From assembly GCA_036271315.1 (NCBI GenBank), contig DATBAV010000020.1, forward strand, positions 1-58,296: DNA of 58,296 nt, written 5' to 3'. The stretch is from VRUE01 sp036271315. GTDB lineage: Bacteria; Actinomycetota; Thermoleophilia; Solirubrobacterales; 70-9. The notes below the pieces were generated by a model. It was given only the letters and a program-made list of their open reading frames with translations, was not told where the DNA came from and ran no database searches. Within the stretch, counting starts at the first letter, position 1, and every line of letters begins with the position of its first letter. Shown here piece by piece: positions 21,608 to 30,305 of this stretch. The position numbers and the translations under genes are program-made.

Positions 21608-22906
21608 CTATGCCATGGAGTATTGCTCGGCGCGATCGTCGCTGCGAGAGATCATCGTGTTGCGAAGCGCGTTACTGCGAAGTGCCATCTGTTGGATCGT
21701 CGCGGACAGCGCTCCCGCGGTGGCGGGCTTGCCGAGCCCGAGCATCTCGGTGGCGCCCCCACCGGCCGGGGGATAGATGAGCGAGCGGTTGATCCAGCGC
21801 TTGAAACGCTTGCCGCGCTCGCCGCTGGCAATGATCGTGTCGCGCTCGTAGCCGCAGGTCAACAGCCCTCCGGCCGAGCCCAGATCGAGGCAGGTGAGGT
21901 ACAGAGGCTGCGTATAACGGCCGGGCGAGCGGCCGAGGATGGTGGCGGCCGCGTTCTCCCCCGCTTGGCGGCCCTGCGGCATCGCCTGCTGGCAGGACAT
22001 CATCGCCAGGTGCTTGCCGTCGACGGTGACGCTGGCGCTGTCGCCGGCGGCCCAAATGCCGTCGATGCCGGTCGCCATATGCGAATCGACCGCGAGGCGC
22101 CCCTTCGCGTCGAGCGGCAAGCCGAGCTGCTCGTTCAGCGCGTTGGCCCTGGGGCCCGCCGCCCAGATCGTCAGGCCGCCCTCGACCCGCTCGCCGTTGG
22201 CGAGCGTCACTCCGTCGGCATCCACATGGGACACCGAAACGCCGGTGTGGGCCTCGACCTCGAGCGAGCGCAATGCGTCCTCTATGACGAGCCGTGCCTT
22301 GGGCCCGAATTCCGGCGCCACCGTCCCTGCCCGCTCGACGAGGCGCACCGACACGTCCGCGGCTGAGGCCCCGGCGCCCTGGACGGCCTCGCGCAGCTTG
22401 TCGGAAAGCTCGGTGGCCAGCTCGAGGCCGGTGAAGCCGGCGCCGATGATCGTGACGCTGAGCGGCGCGCCGGGACGTTCCGCCAATCCGCTGACGGCCT
22501 GGTGCAAGGCCGCGGCCTGCTCGTAGCTGTCGACGCAGTGAACGCCCTCGGCGCCCTCGGGCAGGCGCACTCTGCTTCCAGCGCAGAGCACCAGTTGGTC
22601 GTAGGCGAGCTCCGCGGTGGAGTGGCCCGCCAGCGTCAGCCTTCGCCCGTCCGTGTCGATCCTCTCGACCGTCGCCCTGCGGTAATCGATTCCCACCGGC
22701 GAGAGCACGCCGCCGAGCGGCACTCGTACGCCGCTGAGATCGGACTCGTACAGGCGCGGCCGAATGACGAGCGCGTCGTCGGGGCTGAGGAGGGTGACGG
22801 CGACCCTGCTCTCCGCCCCGTGGCGCCGCAGCAATCGAGAGGCGCCCATGGCCGCCCAGACTCCGGCGAATCCGCCGCCGACAATGACGATCCGTTTCTG
22901 CTTCAT
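21608..22906 (-). CDS. NADH dehydrogenase-like FAD oxidoreductase (NDH-2 family)
   Basis: 432 aa from ATG 22906. FAD-binding KRIVIVGGGFAGVWAAM at the start, a second Rossmann motif VTIIGAGFTGLELATELSDK for NAD(P)H, and the late GIDGIWAAGDSASVTVDGKH are those of type II NADH dehydrogenases and related pyridine-nucleotide disulfide-type enzymes. It would pass electrons from NAD(P)H to a quinone or other acceptor at the membrane surface. The transcript would start at or close to the ATG, because the ECF41 -10 box CGTC ends eight bases upstream. It lies directly upstream of the ECF41 gene. Confidence 0.88.
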   Translation of the reverse strand: MKQKRIVIVGGGFAGVWAAMGASRLLRRHGAESRVAVTLLSPDDALVIRPRLYESDLSGVRVPLGGVLSPVGIDYRRATVERIDTDGRRLTLAGHSTAELAYDQLVLCAGSRVRLPEGAEGVHCVDSYEQAAALHQAVSGLAERPGAPLSVTIIGAGFTGLELATELSDKLREAVQGAGASAADVSVRLVERAGTVAPEFGPKARLVIEDALRSLEVEAHTGVSVSHVDADGVTLANGERVEGGLTIWAAGPRANALNEQLGLPLDAKGRLAVDSHMATGIDGIWAAGDSASVTVDGKHLAMMSCQQAMPQGRQAGENAAATILGRSPGRYTQPLYLTCLDLGSAGGLLTCGYERDTIIASGERGKRFKRWINRSLIYPPAGGGATEMLGLGKPATAGALSATIQQMALRSNALRNTMISRSDDRAEQYSMA

Positions 22907-22914
22907 ATAGTGAA

Positions 22915-22941
22915 GACGACGCAGCGCCGAAAAAAGTGACA
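22915..22941 (-). promoter_or_regulatory. ECF41 promoter of the oxidoreductase-sigma operon
   Basis: On the minus strand: TGTCACT (22935-22941), 16 bases, CGTC (22915-22918). The published ECF41 consensus, as I recall it, is TGTCACA-N16-CGTC. The match in sequence and spacing, next to an ECF41 gene, supports autoregulation. The ATG follows eight bases after CGTC. Confidence 0.8.
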
Positions 22942-22954
22942 GGGCGGCGAACTC

Positions 22955-23992
22955 TCAGACGCGCTCTCCGACCGCAGCGGCGATCTCCTCGGTCGCATCG
23001 CTAGCGCGGGGGTCGACGAACATGCCGAAGAAGCCGTGCGGCAGGTTCGGGAACCGCCGTACCGCGACGTCGACACCGGCCTCTCGCAGCCGCTCGCCGA
23101 ATGCCTCGGCCTGGTCGCGCAGGACGTCCATGCCGGCAGTGGCGATATAGGTCGGAGGCATCTTCGACAGGTCGGGCGCCGCGATCGCCGCGAAGCGGGG
23201 GTCCCGGAGGTCCTCCTCCGCGGGGGCGTAGCGGCGCATGTCGCGATGCACGATCTCCCTGCTGAGCGGCGCGCGGAACTGGTGCGCCGACTCGTAGCGG
23301 TCCAGGTCGCCGTCCACGGCCGGGTAAATCAGGGCCGCCAGGTTCGGTCGATAGGCCTCATCGGCGGCGAGGTGAAGTGCCGCCGCGGCCGCCAGATTGC
23401 CACCGGCGCTATCGCCGGCGATAGCGATGCGATCGTGGGCGACCCCGAGCTCCGCGGCGCGATCGACCGCATCGACGAAACCGGCCACGACATCGTCGAA
23501 GGCGGCCGGGAACCTTGCCTCCCAAGAGAGGCGGTAGTCCAGGGAGAGCACCTTCACCCGAGCGGCCCCGGCGAGAAAAGCGCAGAGGCCGTCGTATGCC
23601 TCGATGCTGCCGACCTGCCAGCCGCCGCCGTGGACGAACACCACCAATCCCGCCCCCTCGGACAGCCCATCGGGCTCATACAGACGCGCCCGCCGGCTAC
23701 CGCCCTCGCCACCTCGCACCGTCAGGTCCCTCCAGCTCGCGTCGTCCATCTGGGCACGCGCAGCCCCTCGCTGCAGGCGCTCGAAGAGCTGCAACTGCAA
23801 GGCCGTGGGGGGATCGGCTGTCGCTGCCAGCGCGCGCCTGGCCCCGTTGGCCAAGAACTGCAGACGAGGGCTCAGGCGCTGCTCGTCGATCGTCGGGCGC
23901 CTGCCCGCCAGGGGCACGAACACTGCATCGGGAAGCGAGAGGACAGAGTGCGCGGCACGATCGGCCAGGTCGGCAATTCGGTCTTGCTTCAC
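22955..23992 (-). CDS. Alpha/beta hydrolase of the hormone-sensitive lipase (Est/Lip) family
   Basis: 345 aa from GTG 23992. It has the family HSL oxyanion motif VFVHGGGWQVGS, the nucleophile elbow IAGDSAGGNLAAA, the Asp in TAGMDVLRDQAE and the His in FPNLPHGFFGMF. It should cleave short-chain esters or similar in the cytosol. It has its own ECF41 promoter (24001-24027), placed exactly as that of the oxidoreductase gene, so it belongs to the same regulon and perhaps reads through into it (48 bases separate the two). Confidence 0.9.
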   Translation of the reverse strand: MKQDRIADLADRAAHSVLSLPDAVFVPLAGRRPTIDEQRLSPRLQFLANGARRALAATADPPTALQLQLFERLQRGAARAQMDDASWRDLTVRGGEGGSRRARLYEPDGLSEGAGLVVFVHGGGWQVGSIEAYDGLCAFLAGAARVKVLSLDYRLSWEARFPAAFDDVVAGFVDAVDRAAELGVAHDRIAIAGDSAGGNLAAAAALHLAADEAYRPNLAALIYPAVDGDLDRYESAHQFRAPLSREIVHRDMRRYAPAEEDLRDPRFAAIAAPDLSKMPPTYIATAGMDVLRDQAEAFGERLREAGVDVAVRRFPNLPHGFFGMFVDPRASDATEEIAAAVGERV

Positions 23993-24000
23993 ATAAAGAA

Positions 24001-24027
24001 GACGACGTAGCGTCGCGAAATGTGACG
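24001..24027 (-). promoter_or_regulatory. ECF41 promoter of the esterase gene
   Basis: On the minus strand: CGTCACA (24021-24027), 16 bases, CGTC (24001-24004), then eight bases to the GTG start. Spacing and position equal those of the promoter at 22915-22941, and the sequence from the -35 to the start codon is clearly similar in both. Confidence 0.78.
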
Positions 24028-24068
24028 GAGAGGGCGCCGATCGGCCCAGCTATCCGGCGCCAGATCTC

Positions 24069-25019
24069 TTAGGTTCGGGGCGTCGGAGCGACGCGGTCGA
24101 GCTCGGCCAGGTCGGCCTCGCTCGGTTGCCATCTGAGCGCGGCGACGTTGGCGGCGATCTGCTCTGGCTTGGTCGCGCCGGCGATCACCGAGGCGACGGC
24201 GGGCTGGGCGGCAAGGCCGGCGATCGCCACGTCGAGGATGCCGGTTCCGCGGGCCTTGGCGAAGGCCTCCAGGGCCTCGACGACGTCGAACTGCTCGTCG
24301 CTTCCCGCTTGCTCGCGGGAGGAGAGGCGGCTGCCCTCGGGGCCGGGCGCGTCACGACGGTACTTGCCGGTGAGCAGGCCGCTGGCGAGCGGGAAGAAGG
24401 GCAGGATCGAGACGCCGAGGCGCTCGCAGGCCGGCGCCACCCCGGCCTCGATGCCGCGCTCGAGCAGGCTGTACTGGTTCTGCAGGGTGACGAAGCGGGC
24501 CCCGCCGCGCTCGCGGGCGATCCGGTCGGCCTCCTCCAGTTCGGCGGCGCTGAAGTTGGAGCAGCCGATCGCGCCGACCAGGCCTTCCCGGACCAGCTCG
24601 TCGAGCGCGCCGAGGGTCTCCTCGATCGGCGTCGTCCCGTCGGGGTGGTGGTACTGGTAGAGGTCGATCTTCTCGACCCGCAGCCGCTTCAGCGAGCCCT
24701 CGATCGCCCAGCGGATGTGCTCGCGCGAACCGGCGGCGGCGTCGGGGGCGCCCTCCCCGCCCGTCTCCCAGCCGAACTTGGTCGCCAGCACGTACTCGTC
24801 GCGTCGCCCCTCCAGCGCCTCGCCCATCAAGCGCTCGCTGTCGCCGCCGCCGTAGATGTCGGCGGTGTCGAAGAGGGTGATGCCGGCCTCGAGCGCGGCT
24901 TCGAGGACCGCTGCGGTGGCGTCGAGGTCGAGCCGTTTGCCGAAGTTGTTGCAGCCGAGGCCGACTACCGAGACCTCGAGCTCGGAGTCACCGAGGCGGC
25001 GCTTCGGCAGCTCAGCCAT
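24069..25019 (-). CDS. Aldo/keto reductase
   Basis: 316 aa from ATG 25019 (MAELPKRRLGDSELEVSVVG). Features are the AKR start GLGCNNFG, the catalytic Asp and Tyr in LFDTADIYGGGDSERLMGEA, Lys in EYVLATKFGWET, and His in DLYQYHHPDGTTP. The NADP-binding end contains SVIAGATKPEQIAANVAAL. This combination is that of the YghZ/AKR11-12-type branch acting on small aldehydes and ketones. The start overlaps the cupin stop by eight bases, so both are in one operon with ltrA upstream. Confidence 0.92.
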   Translation of the reverse strand: MAELPKRRLGDSELEVSVVGLGCNNFGKRLDLDATAAVLEAALEAGITLFDTADIYGGGDSERLMGEALEGRRDEYVLATKFGWETGGEGAPDAAAGSREHIRWAIEGSLKRLRVEKIDLYQYHHPDGTTPIEETLGALDELVREGLVGAIGCSNFSAAELEEADRIARERGGARFVTLQNQYSLLERGIEAGVAPACERLGVSILPFFPLASGLLTGKYRRDAPGPEGSRLSSREQAGSDEQFDVVEALEAFAKARGTGILDVAIAGLAAQPAVASVIAGATKPEQIAANVAALRWQPSEADLAELDRVAPTPRT

Positions 25020-25407
25020 CGGCCTCCGGCCAGCGATCCGCGACCAGCTCGCCGTCACCGCCCTCGGGCTTGGTGCCGCCTACGGCGATGACCTCCAGCC
25101 CGTCGGGACCAGTCTCGAATCCGCGCACGACGTGCGGAGCGACGCGCACGACGTCCCACTGGCGCAGCTCGACCGTCTCATCGTCGAGCTTGATCCACCC
25201 CGAACCGCCGACCACCACGTAGGCCTCCTCCTGCACCTCGTGGCGGTGCCCATGGGTGACACGACGCTCGGGCGCGTAGCGGAAGTGGCTGATCCCCAGC
25301 TGCTCGGAATCGAGGAACTTGCGCGCGAAGCGTCCTTCGATTCCCTCGACGCCGGTCCCGTCCTCGATCTCCATCAGGTTCTTAACTGCGTAATCGCTCA
25401 TGGGCAT
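25012..25407 (-). CDS. Cupin-domain protein
   Basis: 131 aa; the ATG two codons later (25401) is an equally good start. A single cupin barrel is shown by THGHRHEVQEEAYVVVGGSG (motif 1: His, His, Glu ligands) and HVVRGFETGPDGLEVIAVGG (motif 2 His). Likely binds one divalent metal. Small cupins may be isomerases, dioxygenases or sensors; the substrate is unknown. It sits between ltrA and the aldo/keto reductase with overlaps or gaps of a few bases, so it is co-transcribed. Confidence 0.88.
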   Translation of the reverse strand: MPMSDYAVKNLMEIEDGTGVEGIEGRFARKFLDSEQLGISHFRYAPERRVTHGHRHEVQEEAYVVVGGSGWIKLDDETVELRQWDVVRVAPHVVRGFETGPDGLEVIAVGGTKPEGGDGELVADRWPEADG

Positions 25408-25411
25408 CAGC

Positions 25412-26587
25412 CTAGAGAGTGGCGGTGCTCGGCTTCTCGGCCCGGGTGTCAGCGATCGCCACGCCGAGCAGCACGAGGCTCGCCGCGATCACGGCGGTGA
25501 GGAGCGTGAAGGTGGAGGTGATGAGGGCGAGGAAGACGAGGACACCGCAGGCAATGAGCCGAGCGTTGGAGATCGTCCCTGTCGCCTGATGGATGAAAGC
25601 GAGCTGAGCGAGCAGGAAGATCGCCGGGCCGCCGAAGATGAGCGCTGCCGTCGCCACGGGCACTTCGAGAGCCGGTTCGATCAGCGCCCGCTCATCGCCG
25701 ACCGCGATCGCGATGATTCCGACGACCATCGCGATCAGCGTGTAGTTGCCGATCGCGACGAGGCGGGAGGCATCGCCGTCGCCGTCGATCGCGTCCATGC
25801 CGATGCGCTCGGCCCGCTGGAAGTAGCACCACCAGAGCGCAACCGTGCCGGCGAAGGCAGCGACTACGACGATCACCGTTTCCACCCCGAGGGGCACGTT
25901 GGCGAAGGCGTTGCCGATCGTCAGCACCGTCTCGCCCAGGGCGATGAGGAAGAAGAGGCGGAAGCGCTCGAGCAGGTGCTCGGCGTAGATCTGGCTGTCG
26001 GAGCTGAACGGGCTGCGGCGACCGGGCAGCGGGTGCCCCGCGATCACGCCCGCGTAGGTGGCAAGCACGGCGACGGCCCAGATCGCCAGGCGGGCATCGC
26101 CGTCGGCGAAGATCCCGGCGATCCAGATTAGCCCGGTGGCCAGCTCCCAGACGAGGGCGTTGGAGAAGTGGTCGTGCAAGCGGTGGCCGCGGAAGGCGAC
26201 GACGGCGAAAGCCGTGCGGCCGAGCTGGATCGCCAGGTAGCCGATCACGAAGAGCCCAGCGCGGTCGCTGAGCCAGGGCGGGAAGGAGACGCCGAAAGCC
26301 GCCGTCACTGAGGTCGACATCAGCAGGCTGGCGAACATCAGCCCCAGCAACACAAGCTGCACCTGCCGGCGCTCCACATCGAGCCAGTTCGAGGTCCACA
26401 CCGTCATGAACCACGCGTACATCACCGCCAGGGTGAGCACCAGCGTCTCCGCCATCCCGCGCAAGCCGACGTTCTCCACCAGGTGCTGCGAGAGCTGGCT
26501 GACGGTGAAGACGTAGACGAGGTCGAAGAAGAGCTCGAGCGGCGTGACCGCGCGCGCCTCCTCACGAGGACGGACTAGTGAGGCCAT
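25412..26587 (-). CDS. Low temperature requirement protein A (LtrA) family membrane protein
   Basis: 391 aa with about ten to twelve membrane segments. The start TPLELFFDLVYVFTVSQLSQ is the LtrA signature, followed by MYAWFMTVWTSNWLD and, in the middle, ERFRLFFLIALGETVLTIGN, also highly typical. The family is widespread in actinobacteria, named after a Listeria cold-growth mutant; its transport or sensing role is unproven. Its start lies within the end of the SprT-like gene (13-base overlap), so translation is probably coupled. Confidence 0.9.
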   Translation of the reverse strand: MASLVRPREEARAVTPLELFFDLVYVFTVSQLSQHLVENVGLRGMAETLVLTLAVMYAWFMTVWTSNWLDVERRQVQLVLLGLMFASLLMSTSVTAAFGVSFPPWLSDRAGLFVIGYLAIQLGRTAFAVVAFRGHRLHDHFSNALVWELATGLIWIAGIFADGDARLAIWAVAVLATYAGVIAGHPLPGRRSPFSSDSQIYAEHLLERFRLFFLIALGETVLTIGNAFANVPLGVETVIVVVAAFAGTVALWWCYFQRAERIGMDAIDGDGDASRLVAIGNYTLIAMVVGIIAIAVGDERALIEPALEVPVATAALIFGGPAIFLLAQLAFIHQATGTISNARLIACGVLVFLALITSTFTLLTAVIAASLVLLGVAIADTRAEKPSTATL

Positions 26588-26940
26588 CTCGACTCGATCG
26601 CCTCGGCGTAGGCGCCGTGAGTCGTGGCCCGCGGACCCGGGGCGACGATCCCGTAGGCCTCGACCATCGCCCGTGCCAGCGTGCCCTTGAAGGTCTTGCC
26701 GTGCCAGGCGTGCGCCTCCGCCGCGCGACCGACGTGGAGGTGGACGAGCTCGTGAAGCAGGGCCTCGAGCACGTCGCCGGGGCGGATCCCCGGGTAGGCG
26801 GTGACCGAGAGGCGGAACTGGGCGGGCACGGCGAAGCCGAGCCGGTTGGGTCGCCGGCGGGCGCGCCGCACCTTCAGCTCGGGCTCGCGCGCGGCGAGCG
26901 GGCCGGCGGCGAAGACGGGTATCCCCCGCAACCGCGTCAT
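26575..26940 (-). CDS. SprT-like zinc metalloprotease domain protein
   Basis: 121 aa. The sequence LEALLHELVHLHVGRAAEAH holds the HExxH zinc site, followed by WHGKTFKGTLARAMVEAYG as in SprT-like domains. The N-terminal half has a basic strand pair (LKVRRARRRPNRLGFA) for substrate binding. It lacks the C-terminal zinc ribbon of full SprT proteins. In eukaryotes the related SPRTN cleaves DNA-protein crosslinks; in bacteria the role is unclear. It overlaps ltrA. Confidence 0.82.
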   Translation of the reverse strand: MTRLRGIPVFAAGPLAAREPELKVRRARRRPNRLGFAVPAQFRLSVTAYPGIRPGDVLEALLHELVHLHVGRAAEAHAWHGKTFKGTLARAMVEAYGIVAPGPRATTHGAYAEAIESRWPH

Positions 26941-26990
26941 CTCTTCACGAAGGTCGATCCCGGCGACCTGGAAGTACGAGGGATGACGCC

Positions 26991-27698
<708 letters not shown>

Positions 27699-27723
27699 CG
27701 TCCCCCTCCCTCGTTAGTCCTCA

Positions 27724-29022
27724 TCAGGCCACCGGGGTCGGGCTCGGTTGGGAGATCGGCAGGCGGACCCAGAAGGTGCTGCCTTTGCCCTCCTCGGAGG
27801 TGGCGCCCATCTCGCCCCCCATCACGTCGACCATGCGGCGGGCGATTGCCAGGCCAAGGCCGAAGCCCTCCTGCTTGCGCGTCTCGCTGCGCCGGTAGAA
27901 GCGCTCGAATACGCGCTCGATCTCCGCCGCGGGGATTCCTGTTCCAGTGTCGATTACCTCCATGATCACGTCCCTCTCGCCGTCGCGGCGGCCGCGAACG
28001 GTAACGGCGCCGGGGGGTGGCGTGTTCTTGAAGGCGTTGGTCAGCAAGCCAATCATCACTTGGCGCAGCAGGGTCGGGTCCGCCTTGGCGGCAAGATCGG
28101 GCTCGACTTCGACGTAGAGATCGACGTGTTTGCGCGGCTCAACCGCGGCGACGACATCGCGGATCGCGATCGGCACGTCGACCACCTCGGTCTCCCCCGC
28201 CCCCAGCGACTCGACCCGGGCCAGGGTGAGCAGGGCCTGGGTGAGGCGGCTCATCCGGTCGGCGTCCTCGGCGAGGCGGCTGAGGAAGTGGTCGCGCGCC
28301 TGCGGGTCGTCTTTGGCGCCGCTCTGCAGCACCTCGATCGCGCCGGAGATGCCGGCCAGCGGGTTGCGCAGCTCGTGGGCGGCGTTGGAGACGAAGTCGG
28401 CTTCGGCGAACTCGCGGCGCATCTCTTCGGTGCGGTCGCGGACGACGGCGAGCACGGCGCGCTCGTCGGGCAGGGCGCGCGCCTGCATCGCGTAGGCGCG
28501 GTCGCCGATGCGCAGGGCGGGATGGGCGGCGAAGCCGAACTCAGCGGCGCGGTGGATGTGCATCAGCAGCGGCTCGGGCGGGCGGCCTTCCTCGAGCAGG
28601 TCAGCGGCGGCACTGTTGGAGAATCGCACCGGCCCTTCGTCGTCGACGACCATCACCGCGTCGGTGAGGCCGTCAAAGATCGCCTCGAGCTTGTTGCGGT
28701 CGGCGGTGAGCACGCCGAAGCTCTCCTTCAGCGAGGCGCGCATCGAGTCCAGGGCGCGGGCGAGTTCGCCGATCTCGTCGCGGGCGCCGACCCGCAGTGG
28801 CGCGTCGAAAGAGCCCGAGGCCATTTCGTTGGCGGCCTGGGCCAGCCGCGAGACGCGGTGGGTGATCGCGACCGCGATCAGGAAGCCGGCGAGGACGCCG
28901 ATCAGCACGGCGACGACCAGCGCCTGCTTGTTGTCGCCGAAGAGGTAGACGGAGAAGGCGGTGATCAGCGAGACGGCGGCAAACGCCCCGGCCAGCCACA
29001 ACCGCATGCCTATCCATCTCAT
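27724..29022 (-). CDS. Sensor histidine kinase
   Basis: 432 aa. Two membrane helices at about 8-28 and 33-52 are joined by a very short loop, so there is no external sensor domain. A HAMP segment (about 53-105) and a PAS-like region (about 110-200, ending AVLAVVRDRTEEMRREFAEA) follow. The phosphorylated His is 216 in SNAAHELRNPLAGISGAIEV. The ATP-binding part has the N box LLTNAFKNTPPPG, DTGTGIPAAEIERVFERFYR and GFGLGLAIARRMV. It senses within the membrane or the cytosol. Same operon as the response regulator. Confidence 0.94.
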   Translation of the reverse strand: MRWIGMRLWLAGAFAAVSLITAFSVYLFGDNKQALVVAVLIGVLAGFLIAVAITHRVSRLAQAANEMASGSFDAPLRVGARDEIGELARALDSMRASLKESFGVLTADRNKLEAIFDGLTDAVMVVDDEGPVRFSNSAAADLLEEGRPPEPLLMHIHRAAEFGFAAHPALRIGDRAYAMQARALPDERAVLAVVRDRTEEMRREFAEADFVSNAAHELRNPLAGISGAIEVLQSGAKDDPQARDHFLSRLAEDADRMSRLTQALLTLARVESLGAGETEVVDVPIAIRDVVAAVEPRKHVDLYVEVEPDLAAKADPTLLRQVMIGLLTNAFKNTPPPGAVTVRGRRDGERDVIMEVIDTGTGIPAAEIERVFERFYRRSETRKQEGFGLGLAIARRMVDVMGGEMGATSEEGKGSTFWVRLPISQPSPTPVA

Positions 29023-29072
29023 GAAGAGTTACTAACACAAAACGAATCTGAGCCGCATGGGAGAATCGGTCG

Positions 29073-29801
29073 GTGCGGACTCTCGTCTTCATCCCCGCCT
29101 GGAACGAGGAGGACTCGGTCGCGGCCGTGATCGCCGACGTGCGCGAGTGCCTGCCCGAGGCCGACCTCTTGGTGATCGATGACGGTTCGACCGACGCAAC
29201 CGTCGCGCGCTCCCGCGATGCGGGCGCCCTGGTCGCCTCGCTGCCCTTCAATCAGGGGCTCGGCGCGGCGTTGCAGACCGGCTACCTGCACGCGCTGCGC
29301 GAGGGCTATGAGGCCTGCGCCCACCTCGACGCCGACGGCCAGCACCCGCCGCGCGAGGTGGCGCGGCTACTGGAGGAGATCTACGGCGACCGCGCCGACC
29401 TGGTGATCGGCTCGCGCTATCGCGATCCCGGCAAAGCCGAGAGCGACGACTACAAGCCGACGCTCTCGCGGCGGATCGGCACCGGCGTCTTCCGCTTCTT
29501 CCTCACCCTGGCGACGCGCCAGCGCTTCACCGACACGACCAGCGGCATGCGCGCCGCCAACCGCAAGGTGATGGCGCTCTTCAGCGAGCACTACTCGCCC
29601 GACTTCGCCGAGATCGAGTCGCTGCAGCTCGCCGTGCGCGAGGGGCTGCGGGTCGAGGAGGTGCCGGTGCGAATGCTGGAGCGCGCCGGCGGCAGCTCCT
29701 TCCTGACCCCGCTGCGTTCGGCCTTCTTCATCTTCAAGGGGATGATCGTGCTGCTGGTCGGCCAGTTCCGCCCCCGCCACGCCGAGGCGGGCGAGCGATG
29801 A
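29073..29801 (+). CDS. Family 2 glycosyltransferase (dolichol-phosphate mannosyltransferase-like)
   Basis: 242 aa from GTG 29073. GT-A fold motifs are visible: FIPAWNEEDSVAAVIADVRE at the start, LLVIDDGSTDATVARSRDAG, and the DxD site in HLDADGQHPPREVARLLEEI. The late SGMRAANRKVMALFSEHYSP is typical of DPM-synthase-like GT2 enzymes that put a sugar on polyprenyl phosphate. No membrane domain. The partner DUF2304 protein overlaps its stop; such pairs are common in cell-envelope glycan synthesis. Confidence 0.92.
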   Translation: MRTLVFIPAWNEEDSVAAVIADVRECLPEADLLVIDDGSTDATVARSRDAGALVASLPFNQGLGAALQTGYLHALREGYEACAHLDADGQHPPREVARLLEEIYGDRADLVIGSRYRDPGKAESDDYKPTLSRRIGTGVFRFFLTLATRQRFTDTTSGMRAANRKVMALFSEHYSPDFAEIESLQLAVREGLRVEEVPVRMLERAGGSSFLTPLRSAFFIFKGMIVLLVGQFRPRHAEAGER

Positions 29802-30226
29802 ACGCGCTCCTGCTGACGGCGGCGAGCGAGACCCCCAAGGTCCACCTCACCTCGCAGACGCGGATCATCGCCGCGGTCCTGGCGCTCGCCTTCATGGGCC
29901 TGGTGCTGGAGCTGATCCGCCGCGACAAACTGCAGGAGCGCTTCAGCGTCGTCTGGTTCGTCGCCGGCCTGGGGATGCTGGTCGGCGCCGCCTTCCCCGG
30001 CCTGCTCACCCTGGTTGCGGACGCGATGGGCGTGCGCGACACCAACGTCGCGCTCTTCTCGATCGTCCTGCTCTTCCTGCTCGGCCTGGCGCTCAACTTC
30101 AGCGTGACGATGTCGCGCCAAGCGGCCCAGATCACCCGCCTCGCTCAGGAGCGGGCGCTGGAGAAGGCGAACGCGCAGGCAAGCAACGGAAAGTCCCACG
30201 ACATGACGAGGTCCAGCGGCCGTTAG
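29798..30226 (+). CDS. DUF2304 membrane protein
   Basis: 142 aa with three hydrophobic helices (RIIAAVLALAFMGLVLELIR, FSVVWFVAGLGMLVGAAFPG, VALFSIVLLFLLGLALNFSV). The LRRxKLxERFSVVW-like block between helices 1 and 2 is typical of DUF2304 proteins, which occur with GT2 enzymes and may anchor or flip polyprenyl-linked sugars. ATG 29798 overlaps the glycosyltransferase stop (ATGA). The last residues, about MTRSSGR, and the TAG are encoded by the left arm of the palindromic element at 30213. Confidence 0.88.
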   Translation: MNALLLTAASETPKVHLTSQTRIIAAVLALAFMGLVLELIRRDKLQERFSVVWFVAGLGMLVGAAFPGLLTLVADAMGVRDTNVALFSIVLLFLLGLALNFSVTMSRQAAQITRLAQERALEKANAQASNGKSHDMTRSSGR

Positions 30227-30295
30227 GCAAGGACGCAGGGAGCCCGAATAGCAGCGCTATTCGGGCGACTGAGGACGCCGCATAACGGCCGCTGG
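30213..30295. repeat. Family A palindromic element between convergent genes
   Basis: Outer arms CCAGCGGCCGTTA (30213-30225) and exact reverse complement (30283-30295). Inside, in reverse orientation to the 3100 copy, are box 2 (30225-30243) and box 1 (30265-30283), each 19 of 19 identical to the copy at 3100, around a perfect 11-bp inner hairpin (30242-30252/30256-30266, loop AGC) of unrelated sequence. The TAG of the DUF2304 gene lies in the left arm. The opposite gene, holB, ends 11 bases outside. Confidence 0.9.
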
Positions 30296-30305
30296 GGCCG
30301 TCCGC

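Noticed and set aside
27748..29130. 460-codon plus-strand frame opposite the histidine kinase
   Set aside because: Shadow of the kinase, which has all catalytic boxes; no independent domain.
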